Shown piece after piece: positions 1-10,070 of a stretch of 33,820 nt of DNA. The position numbers and the translations under genes are program-made. Below the pieces are notes generated by a model. The model worked only from the letters and a program-made list of their open reading frames with translations, searched no databases and was not told the origin of the DNA. Source of the DNA: Elusimicrobiota bacterium (GTDB taxonomy: Bacteria; Elusimicrobiota; Elusimicrobia; UBA1565; UBA9628); the NCBI GenBank assembly GCA_016234805.1, contig JACRNU010000016.1, positions 1 to 33,820 of the forward strand, written 5' to 3'. The number at the start of each line of letters is the position of its first letter. The first letter of the stretch is position 1.

Positions 1-120
1 GTCCACGCTGTTCGCTTTCAGTCGGGGAAAAGGACTCTGGAGTGGACGACCAGATGTTCCTCCGAGCAGGAGAAAATCCTGAAGCTCGTCGGAGCGCTAC
101 GCTTGCTGCCTAGTGGCTAA
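1..120 (+). CDS. C-terminal end of an unidentified protein (cut by left edge)
   Basis: The first forward frame is open from base 1 to a TAA at 118-120 and gives 39 residues ending in RLLPSG. The mix of Lys, Glu, Leu and Trp looks like a real protein end rather than a GC-driven shadow, but the piece is too short to identify. It lies 17 bases before the TTG start of the next gene on the same strand, so the two may be co-transcribed. No function can be proposed. Confidence 0.4.
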   Translation, partial: VHAVRFQSGKRTLEWTTRCSSEQEKILKLVGALRLLPSG

Positions 121-137
121 GAGGCCCGAAAGATAGG

Positions 138-2090
138 TTGATAGTCATTTTCCTTTTCCCTTCAACCAGTCACGCACTGAAGAAACCGCCCCAAACGAAG
201 ATCGACGAGATCAATGCTGCCATCAAGAAAGCGCAGTTCCAAACAGACTCCGACCACGACAAGAAGTACTGGGCGCTCAAGGATGAGAAGAAGGCCATCG
301 AACACGCCATCGGCCTGACGGATGAGAAGGGCAATCTCCTGCGGCGGGTGGAGCCTGACAGCAAAGAGTGGCGGGACATCCTGGATTCGACAGCCGGCCT
401 GGCTTACAACCCGAAGAACGTGGCCGAGAGATACAGGAACCTTAAACCGAAAGTCAAGACGAGGTATTCCTCAATCCTCAAGGAGTTCAAGCCGTACCAG
501 GAAGAGTCCACCAGGCTTCGCAAGAAAGCCATTGAACTGACCAGGAAAGCCTATGGCATCGACCCACCCGAGACCTCAGGTCCCATCCGGTCAGGCGCGC
601 CGTGCCACCGATTGCCTGACGGTACTCCGGACCCGGATTACGTGGAGTGCCACATCGACAAACAAGCATCCTGGAACCCGGTGTTCTCCGAGAACCTCGG
701 CTCCCCCGAAGGCGTCACCTACCCCGACGGACATGTGAGCATTGGCCCCAACGCTTTCGCGCATCCCGGCACCCTCGCTTACGCGATCTACCACGAGGGC
801 GAGCATTTTCAGAACCTTCTGGCCGAAGGAGCAGACTTGCGCAACGAGCCTGGAGAGGAGGTCATGCGTAGGGAGACGGACCGGGCCATGTTGGAGAGCG
901 AATTCGACTTCACCCCCGGGGACCTTGAGAGATTCGATGAAAAACTGAAGAAAGAGCGTGAGCGAGCCAGGCAGTGGGACGAAAAGCTGAACGCCGGGCT
1001 CGATCCCTACAAGAAGAGGGAGCGGGATGCGTTTCCCAAGGACATCGATCTCACCGAGAGGGCCGGCGAATCCCCCAAGATCAGCGAAGCCCTCAAGGAG
1101 ATATGGAGAAAAGCCCGCGAACTGGATGAACGACAGAAGGCTGAGGCGAAGATCAGAGAGCAACTACAGGAGTATGGCGACATCGCGATGGAAGTATGCC
1201 TATCGAGGCGGGCCGTGACCCAGGAGAGACTCAACGCTCTCCCGCGACTCGACCCCCAAGCCTATCGGGATGCCATCCCGAAAGACAAGTATCCCCATTG
1301 CCAGCACGAGCTTTACGAGGCCATGCTGCTCAAGCTGGCCAATGGAGAAAGGCTCGATGCCGCCTGGGTCAATTCCGGCAGGGAGCGATCAAGCGAGGAG
1401 ACAGGGAAGCGGCGGCATCTGGAAGAGTTCTTGGACCTTGCCACGGCGATGTGCGGGAACCCGGATAAAGTCCCTGAATCCGCCTTGCGGAACCTGGCCA
1501 AGTACGACGAAAGCTTCTATGCCGGGGCTCCGCGGATCCCTGATGTCCCGTTCCTGCCCTGCCATCTGGAAGGCTACCGCCACATCCTTGACCGGCTGGC
1601 GCGTTCCGAGCCCATCGACCGGGACCGGATGATCCGGCTGCTCCTATCCCATGAAGGCACGCCTCCGACGCCCCCCTTCGACGCCGCCGGCTACCTGCAT
1701 ACCATCGCTGTCTATGCCTGCCAGGACCCGGGTAGCATCAACTACGACAGGTTCATCGTCTATGTGGATCGATGGCACTTTCCCAATCGCCGCCTGCTGT
1801 GGAAGGAATATTGGGCCGATGGCCTCGATGCATGCGCCAAAGAACTTTACTGGAAGCTGATCGAATTCAATGACACCTGGAGCTACGGCCAGACGCTCAA
1901 CCCAGAGTGGCTCAACGCTGAGGGCAAGCGGTTGAAGGAGAAACACTCCAAGCCGCAGCCGACGCCCAACCAGCCGGCACCCAGCCAGCCGGCGGGCGGC
2001 GGGGGCAGTTCGGGAGGCGGAGGCGGAGGCATCAATCCTAAGCCCAGCATGCCGCGCAATCCCAACTGGGATGGACGCGGGCCTCGTTGA
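138..2090 (+). CDS. Secreted putative zinc metallopeptidase (HEGEH) with three Cys-containing repeats
   Basis: This 650-residue protein starts at TTG 138; an in-frame stop at 111-113 leaves no other start. The N-terminus is a short hydrophobic stretch ending in SHA, like an export signal, but it lacks the usual positive n-region, so the true start may be damaged. Residues 219-223 read HEGEH, matching HEXXH of zincins. E246 in RRETDRA, 23 residues on, is a candidate third zinc ligand. Three degenerate modules follow at about 348-412, 433-500 and 522-580, with leading Cys at 354, 439 and 528. Modules 1 and 2 share a Pro-x-Cys and then Tyr/Leu spacing. The tail is a Pro/Gln linker and a Gly-rich stretch. 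I recognise no family beyond the motif; peptidase activity is inferred. Its GC content appears lower than that of the downstream operon. Confidence 0.7.
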   Translation: MIVIFLFPSTSHALKKPPQTKIDEINAAIKKAQFQTDSDHDKKYWALKDEKKAIEHAIGLTDEKGNLLRRVEPDSKEWRDILDSTAGLAYNPKNVAERYRNLKPKVKTRYSSILKEFKPYQEESTRLRKKAIELTRKAYGIDPPETSGPIRSGAPCHRLPDGTPDPDYVECHIDKQASWNPVFSENLGSPEGVTYPDGHVSIGPNAFAHPGTLAYAIYHEGEHFQNLLAEGADLRNEPGEEVMRRETDRAMLESEFDFTPGDLERFDEKLKKERERARQWDEKLNAGLDPYKKRERDAFPKDIDLTERAGESPKISEALKEIWRKARELDERQKAEAKIREQLQEYGDIAMEVCLSRRAVTQERLNALPRLDPQAYRDAIPKDKYPHCQHELYEAMLLKLANGERLDAAWVNSGRERSSEETGKRRHLEEFLDLATAMCGNPDKVPESALRNLAKYDESFYAGAPRIPDVPFLPCHLEGYRHILDRLARSEPIDRDRMIRLLLSHEGTPPTPPFDAAGYLHTIAVYACQDPGSINYDRFIVYVDRWHFPNRRLLWKEYWADGLDACAKELYWKLIEFNDTWSYGQTLNPEWLNAEGKRLKEKHSKPQPTPNQPAPSQPAGGGGSSGGGGGGINPKPSMPRNPNWDGRGPR

Positions 2091-2149
2091 GCGGCTTGCT
2101 CGCGCGACAGCCGGCGCGAAGCGCTGTTCGAAGCGCTTGCGGAGCCGCT
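2090..2149 (+). terminator. Nested inverted repeat between the zincin gene and rpsO
   Basis: Outer arms AGCGGCT (2090-2096) and AGCCGCT (2143-2149) are complementary. Inside lies a second hairpin, 2115-2141, with about nine pairs, one bulged G and an eight-base loop. It is followed by the moderately T-rich TTTGACTTTGCT. It starts exactly at the stop codon of the upstream gene, so it could end that transcript. It has no clean T-tract and overlaps the proposed rpsO -35, so the terminator role is only inferred. Confidence 0.35.
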
Positions 2150-2165
2150 TTGACTTTGCTATCAT
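2137..2165 (+). promoter_or_regulatory. Probable extended -10 promoter of rpsO
   Basis: TTGCGG (2137-2142), a 17-base spacer and TATCAT (2160-2165), preceded by TG at 2157-2158 (extended -10, TGCTATCAT). Transcription would begin near 2172, only a few bases before the rpsO ATG at 2176, where no Shine-Dalgarno sequence is visible. The message may be nearly leaderless. This is a motif match by eye only. Confidence 0.45.
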
Positions 2166-2175
2166 TCTTCCAGCG

Positions 2176-2442
2176 ATGATAACAAAGGAAAACAAAGCCG
2201 AAATCCTAAAGAAATTCGGGAAGAATCCAGTTGACACCGGTGGGTCCTCTGCGCAGATCGCGCTCTTGACGGAGCGCATCAAGCAAATCTCCGCGCACCT
2301 CAAGGACCACAAGAAGGATTACCTCACCCAATCGGGCCTTCTCAAATTGGTGAGTCAGCGCCGGAGGCTGCTGAGCTACCTCAAGCGCCGCGACCGCGAA
2401 TCCTACACCCAGGTCATCAAAGCGCTCGATCTCAGGAAGTAG
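2176..2442 (+). CDS. rpsO: 30S ribosomal protein S15
   Basis: S15 is a primary 16S rRNA-binding protein that nucleates the platform of the small ribosomal subunit. The product is 88 residues, close to the usual 89, and shows the family sequence throughout: MITKENKAEIL at the start, the DTGSSxxQIALLTERI-type segment, HLKDHKKD, and the LVSQRRRLLSYLKRRD region that binds rRNA. The frame stays open upstream to an ATG at 2071, but that would add 35 non-family residues overlapping the previous gene, so 2176 is chosen. It is followed by pnp after a perfect hairpin, the classic rpsO-pnp order. Confidence 0.97.
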   Translation: MITKENKAEILKKFGKNPVDTGGSSAQIALLTERIKQISAHLKDHKKDYLTQSGLLKLVSQRRRLLSYLKRRDRESYTQVIKALDLRK

Positions 2443-2466
2443 GCTCAGTCATCTCGATGACTGAGC
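2443..2466 (+). promoter_or_regulatory. Perfect rpsO-pnp intercistronic hairpin
   Basis: Starting at the base after the rpsO stop codon, GCTCAGTCAT (2443-2452) and ATGACTGAGC (2457-2466) form a perfect 10-bp stem with a CTCG loop. No T-tract follows, so it is unlikely to be a strong intrinsic terminator. In enterobacteria the rpsO-pnp interval carries an RNase III-cleaved hairpin through which PNPase limits its own mRNA. An equivalent processing or stability element is inferred here from position and shape. Confidence 0.6.
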
Positions 2467-2503
2467 AGGAGTACCCGCGACCTTTCTCATCCTAGGAGTC
2501 ACC

Positions 2504-4744
<2,241 letters not shown>

Positions 4745-4763
4745 CAGGCAAGAGGATCCCGTC

Positions 4764-5258
4764 ATGGAGAAAAAGGACAAACCCGCGGAGAACGGCTCCA
4801 AGACCCTCACCCGGCTCAAAGCGCTCTACGACTTCATGTCTCAGCACGGGCTCGAGACCCTCGAGGTCGCCGACGCCGAGGGCCAGGCCAGGCTCGTCCG
4901 GGCCGGCGCGCCCGCGCCGGTGCAGATCGTGACGGCGGCCCACGCGGCCGCTTTCACGGCCGGGCCCCCGCATCCCGGGACGCCCGCGGGACCGGCGGCC
5001 CCGGCCCTGCCTCCGGGCGCGGTCACGATCAAGACTCCGATGATGGGCATCTTCTACCGGGCCCCGTCCCCCTCGAGCCCGCCCTACGTCAAGGACGGGG
5101 AAAAGGTCCAGGCCGGGCACGTCTTGTGCATGGTCGAGGCGATGAAGGTCTTCAACGAGATCAAGGCTGAGTTCCCCTGCGCGGTACTGACGATCCTGGT
5201 CGAGAACGGCAAGGCGGTCAAGTCCGGACAAGACCTCTTCGTCGTCCAGCGTGCGTAA
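4764..5258 (+). CDS. accB: Biotin carboxyl carrier protein of acetyl-CoA carboxylase
   Basis: AccB carries covalently bound biotin between the biotin carboxylase and carboxyltransferase of acetyl-CoA carboxylase, the first committed step of fatty-acid synthesis. The protein has 164 residues. A helical N-terminus (about 12-60) and an Ala/Pro linker (about 60-85) precede a biotinyl domain with EAMK; Lys128 is the biotin acceptor. FYRAPSPSSPPYVKDG is the protruding thumb typical of AccB and separates it from decarboxylase carriers. The ATG at 4764 has AGAGGA upstream; the longer open frame would overlap pnp. No accC is adjacent, unlike the common accBC pair. The last eight bases overlap ftsK. 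Confidence 0.95.
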   Translation: MEKKDKPAENGSKTLTRLKALYDFMSQHGLETLEVADAEGQARLVRAGAPAPVQIVTAAHAAAFTAGPPHPGTPAGPAAPALPPGAVTIKTPMMGIFYRAPSPSSPPYVKDGEKVQAGHVLCMVEAMKVFNEIKAEFPCAVLTILVENGKAVKSGQDLFVVQRA

Positions 5259-7491
5259 CAGTCCGGCCTACCACTACAAGAACACGCGGAAGCCGCGCCG
5301 CGAAGGGGCCCTCGCGCCCGTGGCGAGGGTCGCCGTCTTCGGCTTGCTCGCCGCCTACCTCGCGTGGCTCATCCTCTTCCCGGGACTGGCCGGCAGCTTC
5401 GGCCGTTGGGTCGAGTACGGGCTCTGGATCGCGTTCGGCGCCGCGAGCATCCTCCTGCCGCTCTTCATCGTCAACGCCATGATCCACCGGATGGGCGCCC
5501 AGATGACGGCCGGCTGGATCACCCTCGGGGCCGGCTCGCTCGTGGTGATGGTGAGCGCCGGTTCCCTGCTGGCCATGCTCGGCGGAAGCCTCCCTCCGGA
5601 CTGGCTGCCGGCCGGGCCGGCCATCGGCGGAGCCACGGGCCGCTCCGTGCACGAGGCGCTGACCCGCTGGGTCGGCGCGCCCGGCTCCTTCATGATCAGC
5701 TTCGTCGCCTTCATCGCGGCCAGCCAGGTCACGACGCAGATCCGCTGGGCCAGGGTCGTGGCGGCCCTGGCCGCGCTCCTCGCCGAGGACTTCAAGGGCT
5801 GGATGCGCTCCCGCGCCGAGCTCGAAGCCTGGCGCAAGCGCAGCGCCGCGGCCGGGCCCAAGCCCTCTCCCTCTCTTAATGCCGCGCCCGACTCCGTCCT
5901 ATCCCCTCCCGAGCCGGAGGCCCCGCGCAAAGCCCCGGAGCGGCAGGACCCTCCCGCGAAAGCCCAGGACCCGGAGCCCGGCATCGCCAAGCCGGCGGCA
6001 AGGGCCCGCGCTTCCGGCCTCCTGCCGGACATCAACCTGCTCAACGCCCCGGCCCGTGACCGCGACAGCGGCCTGCCCACGGAGAGCGAGATCGCCTCGG
6101 CCACGGCCAGCCTCGAGCAGACCCTCGCCGACTTCGCCATCTCGGCCTCAGTCACCGGCGTTTCGCCGGGACCGGTCATCACCCGCTTCGAGGTGAGCCC
6201 CGCGCCCGGGGTCAAGGTGAGCTCCATCGTGGCCCTCGAGAACGACATCGCGCTCGCCATGCGCGCCCGGGGCATCCGCATCATCGCGCCCATCCCGGGC
6301 AAGGCCGCGGTGGGCATCGAGATCCCCAACGCCCGGCCGGTGCTCGTGACCCTGCGCGAGATCCTCGCCAGCCCCGCCGTCACCCCGAAGTCCCCGCTCC
6401 TGACCTTCGCCGTGGGCCTGACCGCGGACGGCGCGCCGCTCGCCGCGAACCTCGCGACCATGCCCCACCTCCTGGTGGCCGGGGCCACGGGCAGCGGCAA
6501 GTCCGTCCTCATCCACTCCATCATCCTCTCCATCCTCTTCCGGGCGGGCCCGGACCAGGTCAAGTTCCTCCTCATCGACCCCAAGAGGCTCGAGCTCACC
6601 TTCTACGAGGGCATCCCGCACCTCTTTGACCCCACCGTGCCGGCTCAGTCCGTGCAGGTCATCACCGACGCCAAGGCCGCGGCGCGCGCGCTCGACGCCA
6701 TGGTCAAGGTCATGGAGAAGCGCTACGAGAAGTTCCAGGTCCACAACGCGCGGCACATCGAGGGCTACAACCAGTCCGCGGCCGCCAAAGGCCTGCCCAA
6801 GGAGCCCTACGTCGTCATCATCATCGACGAGCTCGCCGACCTCATGCTCGTGTCCCGGGACGGGGTCGAGGGCTCCATCCAGCGCCTGGCCCAGATGGCC
6901 CGCGCGGTCGGCATCCACCTGGTCCTGGCGACCCAGCGGCCTTCGGTGGACGTCATCACGGGCGTCATCAAGGCCAACCTCCCCAGCCGCGTCGCGCTCC
7001 AAGTCACGGCCAAGGTGGACTCCCGCGTCATCCTAGACTGCGCGGGCGCCGACGCCCTGCAGGGCCGCGGCGACCTCCTGTACCTCGCCGCGGGCGCCCA
7101 GAAGCCGGAGCGCTGCCAGGGAGCCTACGTCAGCGAGGACGAGACGCGCAAGGTCGTCGATTTCCTGCGCACCACGGGCAAGCCCGACTATCCTTCCCTC
7201 GACACCATGCCCAAGCCCGCCGAGGCTGACCTCAAGAACTTCGGCGTCGAGCCCGGCGAGTTCCGCGACGCCCTCAAGCTCGTGCTCGAGCGGCGCCGGG
7301 TGTCGCAGGACCTCCTCAAGTCCCAGTTCGGGTCCTCGGCCCGGGCCACCAACCTGCTGAGCCTCCTCGAGGTCAAGCGCATGATCAACAAGCCCGAGGG
7401 CACCAACCGCTGGGAGATCGATTTCGACGCCATCAACGACTACCTCAGGTCCAACTTCCCGGAGAAGCCCGACAGGGTGGAGAAAGCCTGA
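5251..7491 (+). CDS. ftsK: DNA translocase FtsK/SpoIIIE
   Basis: FtsK is a membrane-anchored hexameric ATPase that pumps chromosome termini through the closing septum. It starts at GTG 5251, inside the accB end. The 746 residues show about four membrane segments between 25 and 175, a Pro/Ala-rich linker (about 200-260), then the motor: alpha domain (about 275-375), Walker A GATGSGKS (411-418), Walker B VIIIDE (about 523-528), and ATQRPSVDVITGVIKANLPS. A C-terminal winged-helix gamma domain (about 675-740) is the part that reads polar DNA motifs in known FtsK. The linker is short compared with E. coli FtsK. lolA follows after one base, as in E. coli. Confidence 0.97.
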   Translation: MRNSPAYHYKNTRKPRREGALAPVARVAVFGLLAAYLAWLILFPGLAGSFGRWVEYGLWIAFGAASILLPLFIVNAMIHRMGAQMTAGWITLGAGSLVVMVSAGSLLAMLGGSLPPDWLPAGPAIGGATGRSVHEALTRWVGAPGSFMISFVAFIAASQVTTQIRWARVVAALAALLAEDFKGWMRSRAELEAWRKRSAAAGPKPSPSLNAAPDSVLSPPEPEAPRKAPERQDPPAKAQDPEPGIAKPAARARASGLLPDINLLNAPARDRDSGLPTESEIASATASLEQTLADFAISASVTGVSPGPVITRFEVSPAPGVKVSSIVALENDIALAMRARGIRIIAPIPGKAAVGIEIPNARPVLVTLREILASPAVTPKSPLLTFAVGLTADGAPLAANLATMPHLLVAGATGSGKSVLIHSIILSILFRAGPDQVKFLLIDPKRLELTFYEGIPHLFDPTVPAQSVQVITDAKAAARALDAMVKVMEKRYEKFQVHNARHIEGYNQSAAAKGLPKEPYVVIIIDELADLMLVSRDGVEGSIQRLAQMARAVGIHLVLATQRPSVDVITGVIKANLPSRVALQVTAKVDSRVILDCAGADALQGRGDLLYLAAGAQKPERCQGAYVSEDETRKVVDFLRTTGKPDYPSLDTMPKPAEADLKNFGVEPGEFRDALKLVLERRRVSQDLLKSQFGSSARATNLLSLLEVKRMINKPEGTNRWEIDFDAINDYLRSNFPEKPDRVEKA

Positions 7492-7492
7492 G

Positions 7493-8272
7493 ATGAGATC
7501 CTCCCTGCTGGCCTCCGCGGTCCTCATCGCCGCGTCCGTCCTGCCGTGCCCCGGGTGGGCGAAGAAACCCTCGCCTCCCGCGCCGGCGGTCGGGACCGAG
7601 ACCTCGGCGCCGCGGCCCTCGCCCGGAACGGCGATGCCGCTCCTTCCCCCGACCACGGCCCCCATCACGGTGGAATCCGTCTTCGAGCGCCTGGCCGAGT
7701 TCGACGCGAAGATGACGAGCCTCGCGCTATCCTTCCGGCAGTCGGTCCGCCTGGAAGAGGGGGGGGCGCCCCAGACCAAGGAAGGCAGCCTCGTCTTCCT
7801 CAAGCCCAAGCGCCTGCGCCTGGAGTACCTCCGGCCCGAACCCCAGACCGTGGTGTCGGACGGCAGGACCTTCTGGGTCTGGAGGAAGTGGATCAACCAG
7901 GTCATCGAGTCCTCCTTCGAGGACTGGCGCAGGAACGACCCGGCCCTCGAGGGCCTGCTCAACTTCGGGAACTACGCCTCCCTGCTCAAGCGCTACGACG
8001 TGTCCGTGGCCAGCGTCTCAGCCCGCGGCGCGGACGGACACCGCTCCTTCCGGCTCGACCTGCGGCCCAAGGCCAAGGACGCCGGGTTCGTCCTGTCCCT
8101 GACCCTATCGACGAAAGACTACTTCCCTTACGACGCCCGCCTGACCGCCTCGGGCGCGGTCGTCGAATCCGCCTTCACCGACGTGCGCTTCAACCCCGAC
8201 CTCTCCCGCTCGCTCTTCGACTTCACTCCGCCCAAGGACGCGGACGTCTTCCGCTACCCCAACGGCCCCTGA
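7493..8272 (+). CDS. lolA: Outer-membrane lipoprotein carrier LolA family protein
   Basis: LolA is the periplasmic chaperone that carries lipoproteins from the LolCDE complex to the outer membrane. The 259-residue protein has a signal peptide (about 1-23, ending GWA), a Pro-rich spacer (about 24-58), and then the LolA fold. Visible landmarks are SFRQSVRL, EGSLVFLKPKRLRLEY, PQTVVSDGRTFWVW, the late LTASGAVVESAFTDVRFNPDLS and FDFTPPKDADVF. The spacer makes it longer than E. coli LolA (about 200 residues). The position right behind ftsK matches the order in gamma-proteobacteria. Paralogous LolA-like proteins with other cargo exist, so the exact cargo is not certain. Confidence 0.88.
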   Translation: MRSSLLASAVLIAASVLPCPGWAKKPSPPAPAVGTETSAPRPSPGTAMPLLPPTTAPITVESVFERLAEFDAKMTSLALSFRQSVRLEEGGAPQTKEGSLVFLKPKRLRLEYLRPEPQTVVSDGRTFWVWRKWINQVIESSFEDWRRNDPALEGLLNFGNYASLLKRYDVSVASVSARGADGHRSFRLDLRPKAKDAGFVLSLTLSTKDYFPYDARLTASGAVVESAFTDVRFNPDLSRSLFDFTPPKDADVFRYPNGP

Positions 8273-8278
8273 GGCCCT

Positions 8279-9010
8279 ATGCCCGACCGAGACCCCCTGC
8301 GCCGCATCCCTCCCAAGACCGTGCCCGCAGCCATCGACGTGGACGTCGGCTCGGTGCTGAAGGCTGCCCGCCTCAAGAAGGGCCAGTCCGTGGACGTCAT
8401 CAGCCAGCATACCCGCGTGCCCAAGAAGCTCATCGAGGCGCTGGAAGCCAACCACCTCGACGAGTTCCCGGCCATGGTCTATCTTCGGGGCTTCCTCAAG
8501 ATCTACTGCGACCATCTCGACGTCGAATTCGAGCCTCTCTGGAAGAAGGTCAACCCGGACCAGCCCGCCCCGGCCCTTCCCGGAGCCGGCCCCGGGAAGG
8601 CCGAGGCCCCCGCCGCGCCCGGACCCCGCCTGCCCAATCCCCTTCCGGCGGTTCTCCTGGCCGCCGGCGGCCTGATCGCCTGGCTCATCCTGCGCAGCCC
8701 GGCCCCGGCCATCCAGGGTCCCGAGGCCTCCCCGGCGCCGCCGCCGGTCCTCCAGCCCATCAGCGCGCCCATGGAGCCCGTGGTGACCCTCGCCTTCAAG
8801 GAGGATGTCTGGGTCCGCGTCACGGTCGACGACAAGATCCGATTCGAGGGCATCGCCCCGCGCGGCGGCAAGCCCCAGGAGTACAAGCCCAAGACCGCGG
8901 TCTCCATCCGCACCCCCAGCCCCGACGACATCATCCTCTCCCTCAACGGGGCGGCGACGGGATTCCCGGCGGCCGGACCGTCGGGGGAATACGCGCTGCC
9001 GGTCCGATGA
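8279..9010 (+). CDS. rodZ: RodZ-like protein: helix-turn-helix, one membrane segment, DUF4115 domain
   Basis: RodZ links the MreB cytoskeleton to the cell-wall elongation machinery. The 243-residue protein has a cytoplasmic HTH_25-type domain (about 22-90: LKAARLKKGQSVDVISQHT, MVYLRGFLKIYC), a Pro/Ala/Gly linker, one transmembrane segment (about 121-139) and a periplasmic beta domain of DUF4115 type (about 165-240: VTLAFKEDVWVRVTVDDKI). It is shorter than E. coli RodZ (337 residues), but the domain order is the same. It starts six bases after lolA and its stop overlaps the pgsA start as ATGA. No mreB lies in the window, so the role rests on domain architecture. Confidence 0.85.
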   Translation: MPDRDPLRRIPPKTVPAAIDVDVGSVLKAARLKKGQSVDVISQHTRVPKKLIEALEANHLDEFPAMVYLRGFLKIYCDHLDVEFEPLWKKVNPDQPAPALPGAGPGKAEAPAAPGPRLPNPLPAVLLAAGGLIAWLILRSPAPAIQGPEASPAPPPVLQPISAPMEPVVTLAFKEDVWVRVTVDDKIRFEGIAPRGGKPQEYKPKTAVSIRTPSPDDIILSLNGAATGFPAAGPSGEYALPVR

Positions 9011-9573
9011 CCCTCGCCAACCAGTTGACGATGCTGCGCATGGCGCTGGCGCTCGTCGTCTTCGGGTCCCTGATGACGGACTCCAACCTCATGCACCTGG
9101 CCGCCCTCGGGTTCTTCATCGCCGCGGTCGTCACGGACTGGGTGGACGGGTACGTCGCGCGCAGCACGAACACCGTGAGCGCCTTCGGCAAGGTCGCGGA
9201 CCCCATCGCGGACAAGATCCTCATCCTCGGGGCGCTCATCGCGCTGCTGCGCACCCGCGAGCTCGACATCCCTCTCTGGGGCGTGTTCCTCATCATCGCC
9301 CGGGACCTCGTGATCGGAGGCATCCGCGTCCTTCTGAGCAGCCAGGGCAAGATCATGGCCGCGGACCGCTGGGGCAAGCTCAAGACGGGCTTCCAGTGCG
9401 GGTCCGTGCTCGGGATGATCGTCCTCCTCGTGGTGATGGAGCGGATGAGGGTCCCGGGCTGGGTCCTGCGCCTGCCCTACCATCTCACGGTCCTGTGCGT
9501 GGCGATGACCTGGTTCAGCGCGGTTATGTACCTGAGGCAGTCCCTGTCCACGCTGGAGAAGACGTGGGGCTGA
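9007..9573 (+). CDS. pgsA: CDP-diacylglycerol-glycerol-3-phosphate 3-phosphatidyltransferase
   Basis: PgsA makes phosphatidylglycerophosphate from CDP-diacylglycerol and glycerol-3-phosphate at the inner membrane. The 188-residue protein is hydrophobic throughout and carries the complete CDP-alcohol phosphotransferase signature: D44-x2-D47-G48-x2-A51-R52-x8-G61-x3-D65-x3-D69. The N-terminal TLANQLTMLR matches the usual PgsA opening. The ATG overlaps the rodZ stop (ATGA), and the end overlaps the GTG start of pgpA, which encodes the next enzyme of the pathway. Other CDP-alcohol transferases share the motif; the pgpA partner and the length favour PgsA. Confidence 0.95.
   Translation: MTLANQLTMLRMALALVVFGSLMTDSNLMHLAALGFFIAAVVTDWVDGYVARSTNTVSAFGKVADPIADKILILGALIALLRTRELDIPLWGVFLIIARDLVIGGIRVLLSSQGKIMAADRWGKLKTGFQCGSVLGMIVLLVVMERMRVPGWVLRLPYHLTVLCVAMTWFSAVMYLRQSLSTLEKTWG
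9555..9560 (+). promoter_or_regulatory. Ribosome binding site deciding the pgpA GTG start
   Basis: GGAGAA lies inside the last codons of pgsA, five bases before GTG 9564. No other start with such a site exists in the pgpA frame near the pgsA stop. Confidence 0.6.
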
Positions 9574-10070
9574 ACCGGGAGGGCGGCAGGGAAGGCCTGT
9601 TCCTGCTCTTTGCGACCGGATGCTATATTAGCTATATTCCCGTCAGAATCCTGGGGAAAAAGAAATGGAGCGGAGCGGGTCTTTTCGGGACGATCGCGGC
9701 AGTGCCTTTCTGGCTGCTGCTCCCGACCGAGCCCTGGCGCTACGCGGTCGTCCTGGCCGCGGCGATCGTTGCGGCGGTCTGGGTCTGCGGCCGCGCCCAG
9801 AAGGCCCTGGGGGGCCACGACGACCCCCGCATCGTGCTCGACGAAGTCGTGGGGCTCTGGACCGCGCTCGCCTTCCTGCCCAGGACCCTCCCGGTGCTGG
9901 GCATGGGCTTCCTCTTCTTCAGGCTCTTGGACTCCGTCAAGCTGCCTCCCTATTCCTGGATCGACCGCGTGCCGGGGGGGATCGGCATCGTGGGGGACGA
10001 CATCGGAGCAGCCGTGATCGCCAACCTCTTGGTGCGGCTGTGCCTCGCGTACTGGCCGGGGCTGGCATGA
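9564..10070 (+). CDS. pgpA: Phosphatidylglycerophosphatase A
   Basis: PgpA removes the phosphate from phosphatidylglycerophosphate to give phosphatidylglycerol. The 168-residue product from GTG 9564 shows the family sequences ATGCYISYIP, GLFGTIAAVPFWLLLP, HDDPRIVLDEVVGLW and FRLLDSVKLPP followed by GGIGIVGDDIGAA, with several membrane segments. GTG 9564 is chosen because GGAG sits at 9555-9558 and the product then has the usual length. This start overlaps the end of pgsA by ten bases, giving translational coupling of consecutive enzymes. A short AT-rich patch with TATATT twice (9621-9638) stands out from the GC-rich surroundings. Confidence 0.93.
   Translation: MGLNREGGREGLFLLFATGCYISYIPVRILGKKKWSGAGLFGTIAAVPFWLLLPTEPWRYAVVLAAAIVAAVWVCGRAQKALGGHDDPRIVLDEVVGLWTALAFLPRTLPVLGMGFLFFRLLDSVKLPPYSWIDRVPGGIGIVGDDIGAAVIANLLVRLCLAYWPGLA

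Noticed and set aside
2071-2175. 35-residue N-terminal extension of S15
   Set aside because: It overlaps the end of the upstream gene and contains nothing family-like; S15 length is normal from ATG 2176.
7546-9006. Long open frame leading in phase into pgsA
   Set aside because: The upstream 487 residues are an Arg/Pro/Gly-rich shadow of lolA and rodZ. PgsA family sequence begins only at ATG 9007.
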